Below, piece after piece: positions 1-11,315 of a stretch of 64,000 bases of DNA. The first letter of the stretch is position 1. Each line of letters starts with the position of its first letter. This stretch comes from Eurosta solidaginis (taxonomy: Eukaryota > Arthropoda > Insecta > Diptera > Tephritidae): positions 65,568,779-65,632,778 of the forward strand of contig NC_090319.1 in the NCBI RefSeq assembly GCF_040869045.1, given 5' to 3'. The position numbers and the translations under genes were made by a program. The notes under the pieces are model-generated. The model ran no database searches. It was not told the DNA's origin and saw only the letters and a list, made by a program, of their open reading frames with translations.

Positions 1-266
1 CCGATATCGTTCATTTTAAATAGCGATCTGAGATGAGTGCTCAGGAACCTACATACAAAATTTCATCAAGATACCTCAAAATTTACTCAAGTTATCGTGT
101 TAACGGACGGACGGACGGACATGGCTCAATCAAATTTTTTTTCGATCCTGATTATTTTGATATATGGAAGTCTATATCTATCTCGATTCCTTTATATATG
201 TACAACCAACCGTTATCCAATCAAACTTAATATACTCTGTGAGCTCTGCTCAACTGAGTATAAAAA
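1..266 (+). mobile_element. Family-1 repeat, 3' tail only
   Basis: The window opens inside the terminal part of the most common repeat here. Visible are the GACGGACGGACGGACATGG tract (about 104-123), the stretch that follows it in every family-1 copy, and the terminal CTCAACTGAGTATAAA at about 248-263. The same order is seen in the complete copies near 20960 and 38720. The rest of the element lies outside the window. Confidence 0.8.
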
Positions 267-392
267 CCAGTAAACAACAAATAAATAGTGCCCGACCGAA
301 TACGAATAATTTAAAGAACTGAATGAACATACGTTTTTTTCCTTCAGCTTTTACAATCATAATTTATTTCGATTATCGTTTTGAATATTATT

Positions 393-760
393 AGAGCTTA
401 CGATTTCTCGAACTTGTTCGAGGAGAGATTTCTCGCGGGTCTCGCCTTCTCGCGAGATTCTCGAATCTCGAATTACTCGTAAGGCTCGCGAGCCTCTCAA
501 CATTCAATTTAATCGATTCATTGCTTGTTTTATATAGAACTTACGATTTCTTTTGGAGTACAAGCGAAAGTTTCCACAAAACCAAAACTAAAAAACACCG
601 AAATGTATAGAATTACGCCAATGCAGCGATTGAATTGAAAGTTGAAAAGCTTGTGAGATTTACGAGTACTTAGAGACACGAGAACCTCGCGAGAAGTCGA
701 GTTCTCAATTTCTCGTGTCTCGAAAATCTCACTTATGTTCAAAAAGAAAGCGTAAGCTCT
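393..760. mobile_element. MITE with AGAGCTTACG termini and CTCG-rich interior
   Basis: The left end AGAGCTTACG (393-402) is mirrored by CGTAAGCTCT (751-760). The flanks, GAATATTATT before and AAATATTATT after, match at 9 of 10 bases and look like a target duplication. Next to both ends are clusters of CTCG/CTCGCGAG palindromes (about 405-500 and 660-730). No transposase is present. A 9-10 bp duplication would suit a Mutator-like element, but the superfamily is not certain. Confidence 0.7.
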
Positions 761-772
761 AAATATTATTAA

Positions 773-1690
773 ATGTGCTGTCGGAGTGCACGCAATTTCG
801 CGCAGCATCTAACTAACAACAATTAGACCTACGCTGCCTAAGAGGTTGAAGAGTACGCGTTTTGGACCCAATTGCCGGGATACTTGTTTTTAATTATTTA
901 AGATAATAACTCTATCTATTTTTTCTATTACAACAACCAAGTCAGGAGTGTGATAGTTTTTGTAGAGATTAATGCAAAACTGATACAAAAAACGAAACCA
1001 TTATTGCATTTCAAAATTTCATCGTCGATCTAAAAAGGCATTTGGCCACAATCTCGGTGCGCAAAACAGGACTGCTCATCAAGCATGGGGTTAATTTTGC
1101 AAATAAATTACACACCATTAATTTCTCTCTGACTCTGTAACAAAGATAGATCGATAAGCTTTAGACAATTGTGGAACATAGGAAAGAAGACAACCATCCT
1201 GTGTTTCACGGAATTGTTTTTGAACGGATCTCATTTGGTCACAATGAATCCAATAACACACAACTAAAAAAATATTCCAAAATAAAGTTTCGAATGTGGT
1301 AAAATAGCTTTACCAAAAAAAGCAAAAAAAACTTATCACATAGTAAATAAAATCTAGAAAGGTCTTTAGCCCATCAAAGAAAGTTTACAAATCGTAGAAC
1401 GAGTATTACACGGGTCAACACAAAATTTGACTTTGACTTCAAAGCATTAAATTTCAGTTCTTTAGGTCGTAATTTGACGAAAAAAAAAAAATATATGGCA
1501 TGAAAAAGTTTGCTTTCCCATTTAGGAAACCGCTTCAACGAAATTTTTCAAAATCTGTGGTTTTAATTTTTACTTGAAAATGAAACAATTCAAATAAATA
1601 TATTTTTATTAAGTTTTTATATCGATATAACTTACAAAAAAGTGGAAAATAATTTAAAGGTGTACACTTTTACTTTTCTTTTATGTTCAT
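773..1690. other. AT-rich intergenic stretch, nothing recognised
   Basis: No coding stretch with family resemblance, no tandem array and no terminal repeats were found. It contains short A-runs and T-runs only. Confidence 0.5.
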
Positions 1691-1699
1691 AGGTATTAT

Positions 1700-2440
1700 C
1701 TCTCAATAAACGCCAAATATAGTATCCCATTGTGTTTTCATCATATTGGCCTTGATAACTTTGTTCGAAGAAGAGCCGAAAAGCTCTGCTTTACTTTTTG
1801 GTAAATTTATATCTCTAATCAAATCATTAAATTCTTCAGTAGGTATGTAATGATGTTTTGGTTATTCCGGTGTCGGTAAAAACTCCTTAACGGCATTGAT
1901 TTTATAAGAACTTAGAGATGAGCCACTCCTCTGCGATAATTTTTTCGGTGGCGCTGGTACTGGTCGTGTCAGATCGTGTGCGACTGGAGCAGAAGAAGAT
2001 TCAAGATCAGGATATTCGATAGGTTTTGCATTTTTACCTCTACGTCTTTTACTCGGATTCACAATGCAAAATTAGCAGTCTTTAACGTCGTATTTTAGTT
2101 CTGGCCAGATTCTTGGTGCTGCATATTTCATAGATCTTTTCTCACCTCGATACCAACCTAAAATATAGAAAGAGTAATCAATATGTCTACTTTATTTAAT
2201 TTACTATTTAAATAAAATTTGCTTACCTTCCAAACATCGTTTACAATAACTACAAGCAACATGTGGAGCCCATGTCTTGTCTTGATTCCAAACAGGACAG
2301 CCAAAATATGCTTCGTAGGCTTCACAGAGGATGAGAGATGTATTTAATTCATATTTTATATCTCGAACTTTAATAATCTGCCCACATACATATATAACAA
2401 TCAATAGCATCAGCTTCATATTTACACTTTCGCGACGATA
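1700..2440 (-). pseudogene. Fragment of an insect repeat protein (KTWAPH family), spliced, broken
   Basis: On the minus strand a first exon (about 2227-2419) carries FGCPVWNQDKTWAPHVACSYC and ends at a consensus GTAAGC donor. A 69-bp intron (2158-2226, ending TTTTAG) removes cleanly in phase. The second part continues with a GWYRGE-type join, a basic NPSKRRRGKN segment, a proline-rich linker and EFNDLIRDINLPKSK near 1800. This order matches an uncharacterised, multi-copy protein family I know from insect genomes; its function is unknown. A stop replaces the aromatic residue of the expected DCYFC motif, a second stop follows the proline-rich part near 1862, and the end looks deleted. It is therefore a dead copy. 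The family recall is from memory and should be checked by search. Confidence 0.6.
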
Positions 2441-4566
2441 TTTTAGGTTATTCTAGATTTGTACAAAACACTTGATCGTTGTTTAGTTATCACTCTAGCG
2501 CCATGAGTATTGTTACTATAACTATTACAAAAGCAAACTTTATACCGAAAAAAGGCATTTTCTTTTTGTTTTTGTTTATAATAAAACAGAAAATCATGAA
2601 ATAAACTTTAGGACAAAGAAAAAACTTTTGTTGTAGAGTCGTGTTATGTAAATGTAAGTCCCAATTTCTGGACGAGATCGAACCGAATACGTTCTGCTCG
2701 GTAACTGAGTCTGAAAGGGGAAAAACCACACTCGAGAAACCCTAACAATTTCTGAAAGGGAAGAAAAATAGGATTAATTTTGCGCCATAGAAGCGCTTCC
2801 CTTTATCTAGACAAGTAATTTTCTCATAAACTAAGATGTTCTTTTTTTTTTGACTCATTTTTTGTTGGGTTTCCGACAGGATGGATAGTTGATGTACTCG
2901 TTCTGAACGAGCATCGACACTGATGATGGCACAACCCCGAAATCGGTTTGTCTCGAAACCAAATTTGATAAGAGATGACGGAAACTCGTTCGAATATACT
3001 TCATATTTTTTTCTTGGTTATATTAATACTTGATTGAAAAAAAAAATTTAAATTTTTCCTCACATTAATGAAAAGTTTTATACAAAAATAGGAAATTATT
3101 ACTCAGTACATTGAAATAATCCACAATTTGAAGAAAATTTTTTTATGAAATGTTTTACCTCATTTGAGGCAAGTGTTTTTTCTGAGTGTACGTCAAAGCA
3201 AGCAAACTGCTGCACAAAACCTTACAGCACCCTGTGCATATAAGAGGCGCCAGTATGAAATGCCAACAAACAAGTGAGCAATAGCATTTTTTGGGAAATT
3301 GGGGTTGTACATGATGGAAACAAAACTTAGCTGCAATATAAAATGATTCAAGAGCAAATTTTAAAATTTTACAAAAAATTTTATAATGCCGTTCAAATGA
3401 AAAATAAAATATTACGTTTTCAATAGAAACTAAATTAGACAGCTCAGTGATAAATCAACTTATTTCGGCTGCAGGTTTAAAAACCTTATACTAGAGAAAA
3501 TGTCAGGAAAACAGCCTAATACAGCTTATATAGCACAACGCCATAACTTGAGTATATGGGCCATTTTAGAGTCTATCAGTATTTTCGCCTGTATACTATA
3601 CTGAGTCTGGGCATTTTGCAACCAATTTGCCAAACTGAAAGAAACGTCAAATATAAAATTTTCAAAACAAGGCTTACATCACTTTCGCAGTAAACCAATA
3701 TTGGCAAGGTTCAAGCGCCAACATAACAGGTAGTTAGAGAAGCTAAGCAATGCACAAACATACCTACTAAATATATATTACACAGTTTGTCTAATCATAC
3801 AATTGGTGGAAAATTTTGTAGTGACAGTGAATTAGTTTCATTGGCTTTAAATATATATTGCAAAAACAACCGAATGTGTTTAAATAACTGCATAGTTGAG
3901 TATCGAACAACGGATGAGCTATTTCTTAATAAAGTATATTTTAAGTGGAAACGTGTACTCATACTTAAAAAAGGTGCGACGACGCGAAGAAGATACGAAG
4001 TCGACAAAGCATTTTATTTTTAATTGCGACTAAAATTGTATTTTCATATTTTTTATAGATGAAATATCTATTTCGATAACTGAGTAAATAAAACTTGTTA
4101 GCCAATGTTTACAAATCTCAATCACCCTAGACACACTCAATCACTGTAGACATTATTATTTAACCATAGAAAGATAACGTTATTTTTTTTACCCTAGAAA
4201 GATAATGTACGTCTGAGAGACGTGTTCAAGTTTAAGGACCCTAAAGATATAAAAAAACTTACATCTTTTTTTTTGGTTTTTTTTTATCATTAATTTGATA
4301 TATATTCACATGTTTTAAATGTTTTTTAAAGAAATCTATTGATTTTTTAATATATTAAAAATTAAGTTTGACTTGTCTTTGACTTGTCCTCACAAAAATC
4401 AGTCATTTTCGAAGGGCCTCAGTTTATAGCAAAAAAATTAAAATAAAATATATTTTTTTGTACTTCAATTGAATGAATTAACTGTAGTTTAAAAAAATAT
4501 TAGCTAAAATTACCATTTTAGGCAAAAATTACATATAAAATTTGTAGTCACGTAAAACATAACGAT
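2441..4566. other. Intergenic, no gene recognised; small hairpin cluster
   Basis: The stretch is AT-rich. It holds a compact hairpin cluster at about 2893-2960. A ~45-bp stretch at 4056-4100 (around GAGTAAATAAAAC) recurs near 43097-43150. A 78-codon frame at 3787-4023 has no recognisable motif. Nothing else is supported. Confidence 0.4.
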
Positions 4567-5908
4567 ACGTCAAGGTGCGTCCACACCAGTAACAAAACGT
4601 GTTACAAACAATTATATAACCAATCTTATGCAAACTGTTAGAAATTCAACTGAAAAATGTTGTATAACACGATGTTGTGTAACTTTTTTTCTGTTTTTAT
4701 AGCAGATTACATGTTACACAGAGGTTGTCGGTAAAGATCAAAGGAATTAGATAGGTTAGGTTAGGTTAAAGTGGCTGCCTCCGCTGTCCGAGCGGAAACT
4801 CACGTAGGCCGTTGTGGCCCGTTGTGCTACCACGTGGGGGGCCCCTATTTCCTGTTACCCTACTCTCATAGAAGAAATTTTGTTGGGTTTATAGATTCAA
4901 GCACCGCAAGGTACCCAAAGGAGTGTCTGTGGAGGCATTGGTACCTGGTTTTTGACAGTGCGGGACAGTGGCACAGATAGTGCTCTACGCTTTCTATCTC
5001 CTCCTCGTCGCTACAACTGCGGCAGAAGTCATTTGTCTGCAGGCCCATATAGGCACAGTGAGTGCCCATGAGACAATGACCTGCAAGAAGGCCCGCTAGT
5101 GGGCTTATAGAGATACGGTTTAACAATATCACCGATTGCGATCTCTTTTCATCCAGCTTAGGCCAGATTTGCTTGGATATACTACAAGTAGGTTCCTTGG
5201 CCCATCTGGCGTTTGCCTGCTCTGTGAAAAGAGATCGCAGGCAGTGTTTGCAAGTGTTTAGAGGAGGGCTGGCCCCACCCCCGGAGGTTATTGTTTGCAG
5301 GTTGGTGCCTTCCCTAGCTAGCTCATCCGCGGCGCAGTTTCCTGAGATGTCACAGTGGCCAGGAACCCATATTATGCTTAGGTTGCAATTTTCAGCTAGT
5401 TTGTTGAGGGTTTCTCTGCACTTCAATGCCACTAGTGACGAGTTGTTACTGCATTGCAGGGATTTTATGGCAGCTTGGCTGTCAGAGAAGATTGAAATAG
5501 AATTGGTCACCTGCAGGTTAGCAAGATAGAGGGCTGCTTCCCAGATAGCTATGAGTTTAGCCTGAAAAACTCTACAGTGGTCGGGTAAGCGAAAGCTCTC
5601 GCTTAGATTGAGATTAGTTGTTTAGTTTAGAGACATCTGTAAAAAAGGAGATTTCTGGAGATCCCGGATCCACGCCGTTTGCCCACTCGTTCCTCTCTGG
5701 GATTCTTGTGGAAAATTTGTTGTCCCAGCAAGGGGACGATGTTGTATGGTCCAATTTCGAGAAGGTTTCGGGGACCTGCTTCAGGATCCGGGTGAGACCA
5801 AGCCAAGGAATTAGATAACTTGGTTGTGTAACAAGTTGCAATTGTTTTAAAACAATTGTTATACGTCTTTGACTATTTCGTTACCGGTGTGGAAGTACCT
5901 TTAGACGT
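4567..5908. mobile_element. Short TIR element split by a retrotransposon
   Basis: The left arm (4567-4593, with CAAGGTGCGTCCACACC) is the imperfect inverse of the right arm (5880-5908, with GGTGTGGAAGTACC). Subtracting the 1.05-kb retrotransposon in the middle leaves about 290 bp, a normal MITE size. The inner flanks are also related (GTTGTGTAAC near 4675 and 5824). There is no coding capacity and no clear target duplication. Confidence 0.55.
4754..5804 (-). pseudogene. 5'-truncated non-LTR retrotransposon: RNase H and C-terminal tail
   Basis: The minus-strand reading shows a retrotransposon RNase H domain. FFTDVSKLNN (near 5640) opens it, an AIWEAA-type helix follows, then IFSDSQAAIKSL (near 5480) and WVPGHCDISGNCAADELARE (near 5360). 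The usual C-terminal zinc-binding tail follows, with LLAGHC, CRSC and HYLCHCPAL at about 4900-5110. The frame is open across 4866-5510 but broken upstream. The 3' end is a short TTAGG-like repeat, AACCTAACCTAACC on the coding strand. The flanks share AAGGAATTAGATA (4741-4753 and 5805-5817), a 13-bp target duplication. RNase H plus a short-repeat 3' end suggests the I/LOA group. Reverse transcriptase and endonuclease are absent, so this is a typical dead insertion. Confidence 0.85.
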
Positions 5909-5912
5909 ATTT

Positions 5913-8900
5913 TTAAAAAACAATCGTATATACTTCAGAAACCAAAAAAGTTACTACTGAAAACACCAAGTGTTGTTTTTCTTGCATAAATGAATAAGTA
6001 AAGTCGGTGTTTTTCCATTTTGAGCATGAATAAACAAACGGCTGGGGGTACCGACTCTGGATCAGGCAATATAAAGTTGGCCATGTGAAAAACATGATTC
6101 CTCCAAATTCACACCACAAACGTTAAGCGTTTGCCCTCGGGCTTTGTTGATGGACATCGCAAATGATAAACGCACAGGATATTGTAATCGTTTTAATTCA
6201 AATGAATCATAGGGATACGCGGTATTAAACAAACTTCTCATTTTGATTTACCAGTTAAGATCGTAGCTTCAATCAAATTTGGCAATAAATTTTTCACTGC
6301 CAATCTGGTGCCATTACACAGTTTTGGTGGATTAATATTTCGCAATAATATAATCAAAGAACCCACTTTCAGATTCAAACAATGCGGTGGCATACCAGCC
6401 GGTTCTAATGAATTTAAAAATTCAATTGGATAATTCATTGCCTCATCTTGATTCATAGCACTGTCAATTGATTTATATGTCGTGACTACACCTGGGAGTT
6501 TTGCTTGAATTTGAAAATTAATGGCATTGATATGAATGTTCCTCGGTGCTAAAATGGCGCGTTGTCTCAACCAATCATGATTTCTGTAATTCTGAAGAAT
6601 ATTTGGAAAAACACATTCAATCAATTCATCTATCGATTTCGAAATTGTACAAAAATTGTTCGGTACAGTGATCAATCCGTTGGTTCTATCGATTTGTATT
6701 TTGCCATCACCAATTTCTAACAATTGTTTTGGGCAGCTGGATCATTTTGTAGGTGAATACGCATATTAATGTTCAGTGTCAATTTTTGTACATATCTCCA
6801 AAGAACTGATGACTTCAAACAGGCATTTATTTCATCAGCAGGAGTTGATTGAGGAATGACAGGCAATGTTTGTCGAAGATCCCCTGACAGTAATATCAAA
6901 GCACCACCAAAAAGCTGTTGATTACCACGTAAATCTTGCATTGTTCGATTAAATGCTTCTAGTAATTTTTTATTCGCCATTATACACTCATCCCATAAAA
7001 TAATTGACGTTAATCGCAGAACTTTTGCCATAGCAGAATTTCTTGAAATATTGCAAGTAGGAGTTTCAATCACCTGTACATTCAATGGAAATTTTAATGC
7101 AGAGTGTGCTGTCCGACCACCTTCTAATAATGTAGCAGCAATTCCCGAAGATGCAAGTGCCAATGCAATTTTCTGTTCCGATCGAATAGTCGCTAAAATC
7201 AGTGATATAACGAACGTTTTGCCTGCACCACCAGGTGCATCCAAGAAATATAATCCACCTGCATTATTGGAAATGGCTTGCATGATTGTGTCATATACAT
7301 GTTTTTGCTGAATATTCATTTTGGTTATATTCGATTGTACAAATAAACGCAAATCATTAGAATTGAATTCCTGCTCACGTTGCAATTTACGATCAAACAG
7401 ATCATGCATCTCACGATTTGGTGCGATCATACCCAATTGTACTAATGTTTTATTTGCAATCGTTAGGCACATATCCTCAATTATTATCAAAGCTTCGTTG
7501 TACATTTCCAACAAATCAATATTTCTTGCATGATGACGCATACGAATTAAAATATCTTCTGCAATATAATGTTTATATTTGTTCCATAATTCAAGTGGAT
7601 TTGATGGCACACATGTTGATAAATAATGGCAAATAGCATTCGTATTTGTTGAGGATGAGCCGAAATAGATGCATCATGAAGTGTTGAATCTCAATGTGCA
7701 TCTTCCTCCTACAAATGCTTTGTTTGACACAAATGACCGTTGACTGTTCTCAATTCTTGAAATGGTTTTGGGCCATTCACGTTAACTAATAACAATCTCA
7801 AATAAAAACACTCAACATTGTTTGGATGTACTGTATATATTCTCCCAATTGCATCTGTTTGGAAAACGCCAGGATGCCCATGAACTGCTGTTCGTTGTTT
7901 ACGTCTTTGAAATTTTTTCGAAGACACATTCCAGGTGTAATACTGAGGCACTTCAGAATACAATAAAGTTATCGCAAATGTATCACTTTCGCATAATTTG
8001 AAAAAAGCTGTTAACGTAGTTGCTGGTGGTTGTGCTGCTCTTTCCAATACATTTGCTACATTAAAAAAAACATGTTGGCCATTCTCAAAATGTACAGCCA
8101 AGTGAACAACCGCAGGATGTCTTTCGTGCATTGGAAACGACATAATCCTCCAGACAACTTCATTGCTACTAATATAGCGCCCCATTTGATACTGAGTAAT
8201 TTCATCATTTGTATTATCACCAGCAACACCGAAAATTGCCATATCGCTCCCTTTATTTACATACTTGCAAATATATTTAATGGATTTGACAGAATTACAA
8301 TATTCCACATTTATATGAGCATTGAATATTTTCGATAATAATGGACAATACGAAACCACCCAACGATTATCAACTTCAACTTCCTGGTTATGCATTCTAA
8401 TGGTTGCCGTTTTGCCATTATCATTAGGTGATATACGTCGATACAATGGATATCCGTCATTGTGTCTGAAGTAAATTGCCTTGAGTATCGTTGCGAACAC
8501 TTTTCATCAATCATACATAGTGAATTCACATTTAGTTCACCGCACGGTCCATGTATTTAACGACAACTTGAAATAACTCTGGATCAGCAGTGTGATCAGG
8601 AATTTCAGCAGATATAAGGTTATCGATTTGATCCGGAGTTATTTTATGTACCAGCAAAATTAGTATATGTGCGTGTGGCAATCCCCTTTTCTGCCATTCG
8701 ATGGAGTACATATGGCAACGCACCTCCCGAAATACATATAATTTCACAATCAAATCCATAAGTGCTTTACATTTTTGCCGAAAAACACGCGCAGTAATGT
8801 CATGACGATCGGTTGTCGACTGTCCTGCAAATAAATTGTTTTTGATTTCATCCCACTGCGGATTACATGTAAATGTAATGAACAGATCCGGTCGACCGTA

Positions 8901-9430
8901 TTTTCGTACATAACTCATTGCGTCTGTGCATATTCGTTCTTATTCCGTGGGCTACCAATATACGAAGATGGCAATATAATTAAACGTCCGATGTCATTAA
9001 TATTAGCATCATTCGCTATCGCATCTTGCAAATGAATATATTGTTCAGATCTTAATTTTGCTTGGTTGAAACGAATAAAATTAAGACGTTCTGTTTCTAT
9101 TTTGGCATACATATCAACGATGTACTGATGATATAGTTTACCACATCTCAAGATATAATTTTGTTCTTGTGGACGAACCATCAATCGATACGAATAAAAA
9201 TTAATGGCACTAACTTTTTTCTGTACATGTAGACCTCAAAATAAGTGCAAAATTTGACTTAAGAAATTTATACAAATGATGAAATGTCAACACACTGAAA
9301 ATATTATTTACCTGTTCGTGGATCAATCATTGGTATATTGATATTGCAGCCATCGTCACCTTTCCAATGCAATATTGGGCATTGTAATGCGTCGTAACTA
9401 CGATGAAGTTTACATACATGTTGATATAAA
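5913..9430 (-). pseudogene. Helitron Rep/helicase polyprotein, frameshifted
   Basis: Read on the minus strand, the pieces follow the order of a Helitron transposase. An N-terminal segment lies near 9300-9430 and an apparent 5' intron at about 9224-9316 (donor GGTAAATAAT, acceptor TACAG). The HUH nickase block at 8532-8918 has LPHAHI. The two-tyrosine motif YICKYVNKG lies near 8280. The PIF1-type helicase follows, with Walker A GGAGKT (near 7230), Walker B ILWDEC (near 6995) and GDLRQTLPVIPQ (near 6880), and a C-terminal INKARGQTL segment near 6140. These proteins nick and unwind DNA for rolling-circle transposition. The coding frame is broken near 8550, 8480, 7650 and 6720, and a stop replaces the cysteine of the expected ACSRV motif near 6070. 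Element termini (5' TC, 3' hairpin-CTRR) were not located. Loss of function is clear; the family call is firm. Confidence 0.92.
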
Positions 9431-9434
9431 TATA

Positions 9435-9784
9435 ATGCAAGTAAGTTTGTAGGTGGGAATAATAAGTAAGCTAGTTAAGACGAAAGTACATAAATTTTGA
9501 GAGCGAAAGAGCGTAGCTAAGTAGGTAACAAATCGTTTAGTAAATGATTAAACTATTATTGATGTATGTATGTTAATATGAAAACGTATAATCCGCTGGC
9601 TAAGTGGGATGAATCTGACCAAACAAATGGGTTTGTGGTGTGTTTTTCAAAATAATTTCACCATACATTGAGCGCATTTAAGCGCCTTCAGGTAAAAGCA
9701 TTATATTGTTATGTGATTGAATATACCATTTTAACTGGTTGTAGTACATAAGAAGGCAATCTCTTAACCTGAAGGCGAGTTCCC
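9435..9784. other. Intergenic flank, nothing recognised
   Basis: This sequence separates the truncated Helitron N-terminus from the next tandem repeat. No frame, hairpin or terminal repeat was found. Confidence 0.4.
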
Positions 9785-10190
9785 AGTTGGTCTATATCTC
9801 GAGTTCTTAGTTACCCAGAGAAAAGAAAAGCCCTCTATTCATTAGCATTTATCGACAACTTACAATGGATACTCATGTGGTTCAAACACATCCTAGGGTT
9901 ATCCCGGTCCACGTTTTGGTCTATATCTCGAGATCCTAGTCACGGAGGGGCATGAAAAATAATCTATACTATAGCAATCATCAACAGCTCCCATTTTCTA
10001 CCCATATTGAACAAACACATCCTAAAGTTATCCAGGTCCACGTTTTGGTCTATATCTCGAGACCCTGGTATCCGATTCTTAAAATTTCAAAACACAAACC
10101 ATCTACTGAATAGTCTGAACAAAGCCTAAAAAAAGCCTGGTTTGGATAGGTGAGCCCGTTCTTGAGTTATAAAATCACAACGAAAAATGG
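9785..10190 (-). repeat. Diverged three-unit relative of the family-1 130-bp array
   Basis: GGTCTATATCTCGAG occurs at 9789, 9919 and 10049, a spacing of 130 bp. Each later copy follows a CAGGTCCACGTTTT-like box. Read in reverse this is the CGAGATATCGACCAAAATG box of family 1. The intervening sequence is much more diverged than in the other arrays, so this seems an old copy. Confidence 0.65.
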
Positions 10191-10206
10191 CATTCATTTT
10201 TATATA

Positions 10207-11090
10207 TATAAGAAGATAAGATGTAGGAATGACGTAAACACTTAAAGGATATTTACACAAGAATTCTGTTAAACAGCATTTCAGGCATGCAAACATATTT
10301 ATTCCATATGGCGTCGCAGAGTCAAAGTTTACTAGTTGTAGTGGTGGTAGAGCGCTCCTCCTACCACACCGAAGATACTGGGTTCAATTCCAGGGCAAAG
10401 CAACATGAAAACATGTGGAAAAAGTTTTTCAATTCGAAAAAATATGTTTCCGAGCGGGCGAGTCGCCCCTCGGCACTGATTTGGCAAACACTCCGAGTGT
10501 ATTTCTGTAATGAAAAAATACTCAGTGAAAACTAATCTGCCTTGCAGATTCTTTTCGAAGTCGGCGTAAATCATGTAGCTTCCGTCCCGTCAATTTGTAA
10601 AAAAAAAATTAAAAGTAGAACGACCCAAATAGGAAGAGAAGCTCGGCCCAAAATCTCTTCGGAGGTTAGCGCGCCTTGTGTTTATTTATTTTATGTGCCT
10701 TTTGTGATATGGCTTGTCACATCAAATGATACCGACAAATTAATTATAGAGCTAAACTGTCAAGACTAAAAAAAAAAATAGTCTATTGAGCACACGAGCT
10801 GTAAACGTGTTAATTTCGTACTTTATTTAGCGTTTAGCTGACTTAGGTTTGTGCTAGACAGAGGGTATTGCCAGACGGTGCAATGTAGTGTTAGCTATCA
10901 AATTTCAATCTGGAACTAAATCTGTTATTTTTTGTAATTTTTTTTTAATAAAAATTTTGTTTCATAAGTTTTTTTTTTTATACTTATATATTTGACTTTG
11001 AGTAGTTCATTTAGTTTAGAAATTTTTTCCTTTCCAATTTTATTTACATATTTTTCATAAATTTCTTTATTGTTCCTTTTACCGTTTACA
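10207..11090 (+). repeat. Composite dispersed repeat, copy 1 (carries a SINE)
   Basis: The stretch beginning near TGTAGGAATGACGTAAACAC and running to the T-rich end near 11090 recurs at about 43726-44590. Flanks both before and after the SINE are shared, so the SINE was present before this larger unit spread. Compared with the second copy, it lacks two short segments near 10850-10890. No coding sequence was recognised. Confidence 0.7.
10330..10685 (+). mobile_element. tRNA-derived SINE, copy 1
   Basis: The head resembles a tRNA: GTGGTGGTAGAGCGC provides an A-box-like start and GGGTTCAATTCC (about 10379-10391) a B box for RNA polymerase III. The body (CGAGCGGG, CTCAGTGAAAACT, GAAGAGAAGCTCGGCC, GCGCGCCTT) matches the copies at 38345-38700 (reverse) and 43843-44130. 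Confidence 0.8.
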
Positions 11091-11200
11091 ACTCAACTTA
11101 GTTGGGTTGTAATTAAAACAACTCAAATTTAAGACAACTCAACTCCTGTTTGGTGTTACGAATTACAACTTATTTCAGTTGAAGTTGAATTGAGTTGCCA
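11086..11200. repeat. Cluster of ACAACTCAA motifs with a hairpin
   Basis: TACAACTCAACT and AGTTGGGTTGTA (about 11087-11111) form a hairpin. Further ACAACTCAA copies follow, and an inverse GAATTGAGTTG lies near 11190. It may be the remains of a small inverted-repeat element. Confidence 0.4.
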
Positions 11201-11315
11201 AATTCAGAAAGTGATGATTTGACAGATAAAAAAAACAGCTGATCAATTTGTGGCAGAAATTTAAGCATTTTCAAATGTGATGTTGTTATTAATATTATAT
11301 AAAATCTATTTTATA

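Noticed and set aside
2918..2956. Hammerhead ribozyme from CTGATGA...GAAA
   Set aside because: The bases between the two boxes pair instead into a different hairpin and the middle stem is absent.
3787..4023. 78-codon plus-strand frame
   Set aside because: No motif, a similar-length frame on the other strand, AT-rich context and no promoter or splice signals; likely chance.
4744..4769. Telomeric TTAGG tract
   Set aside because: Only about three units, inside a target-duplicated insertion; it is the 3' tail of a retrotransposon.
4771..5529. Plus-strand frames opposite the RNase H domain
   Set aside because: Mirror readings of the minus-strand retrotransposon; no own motifs.
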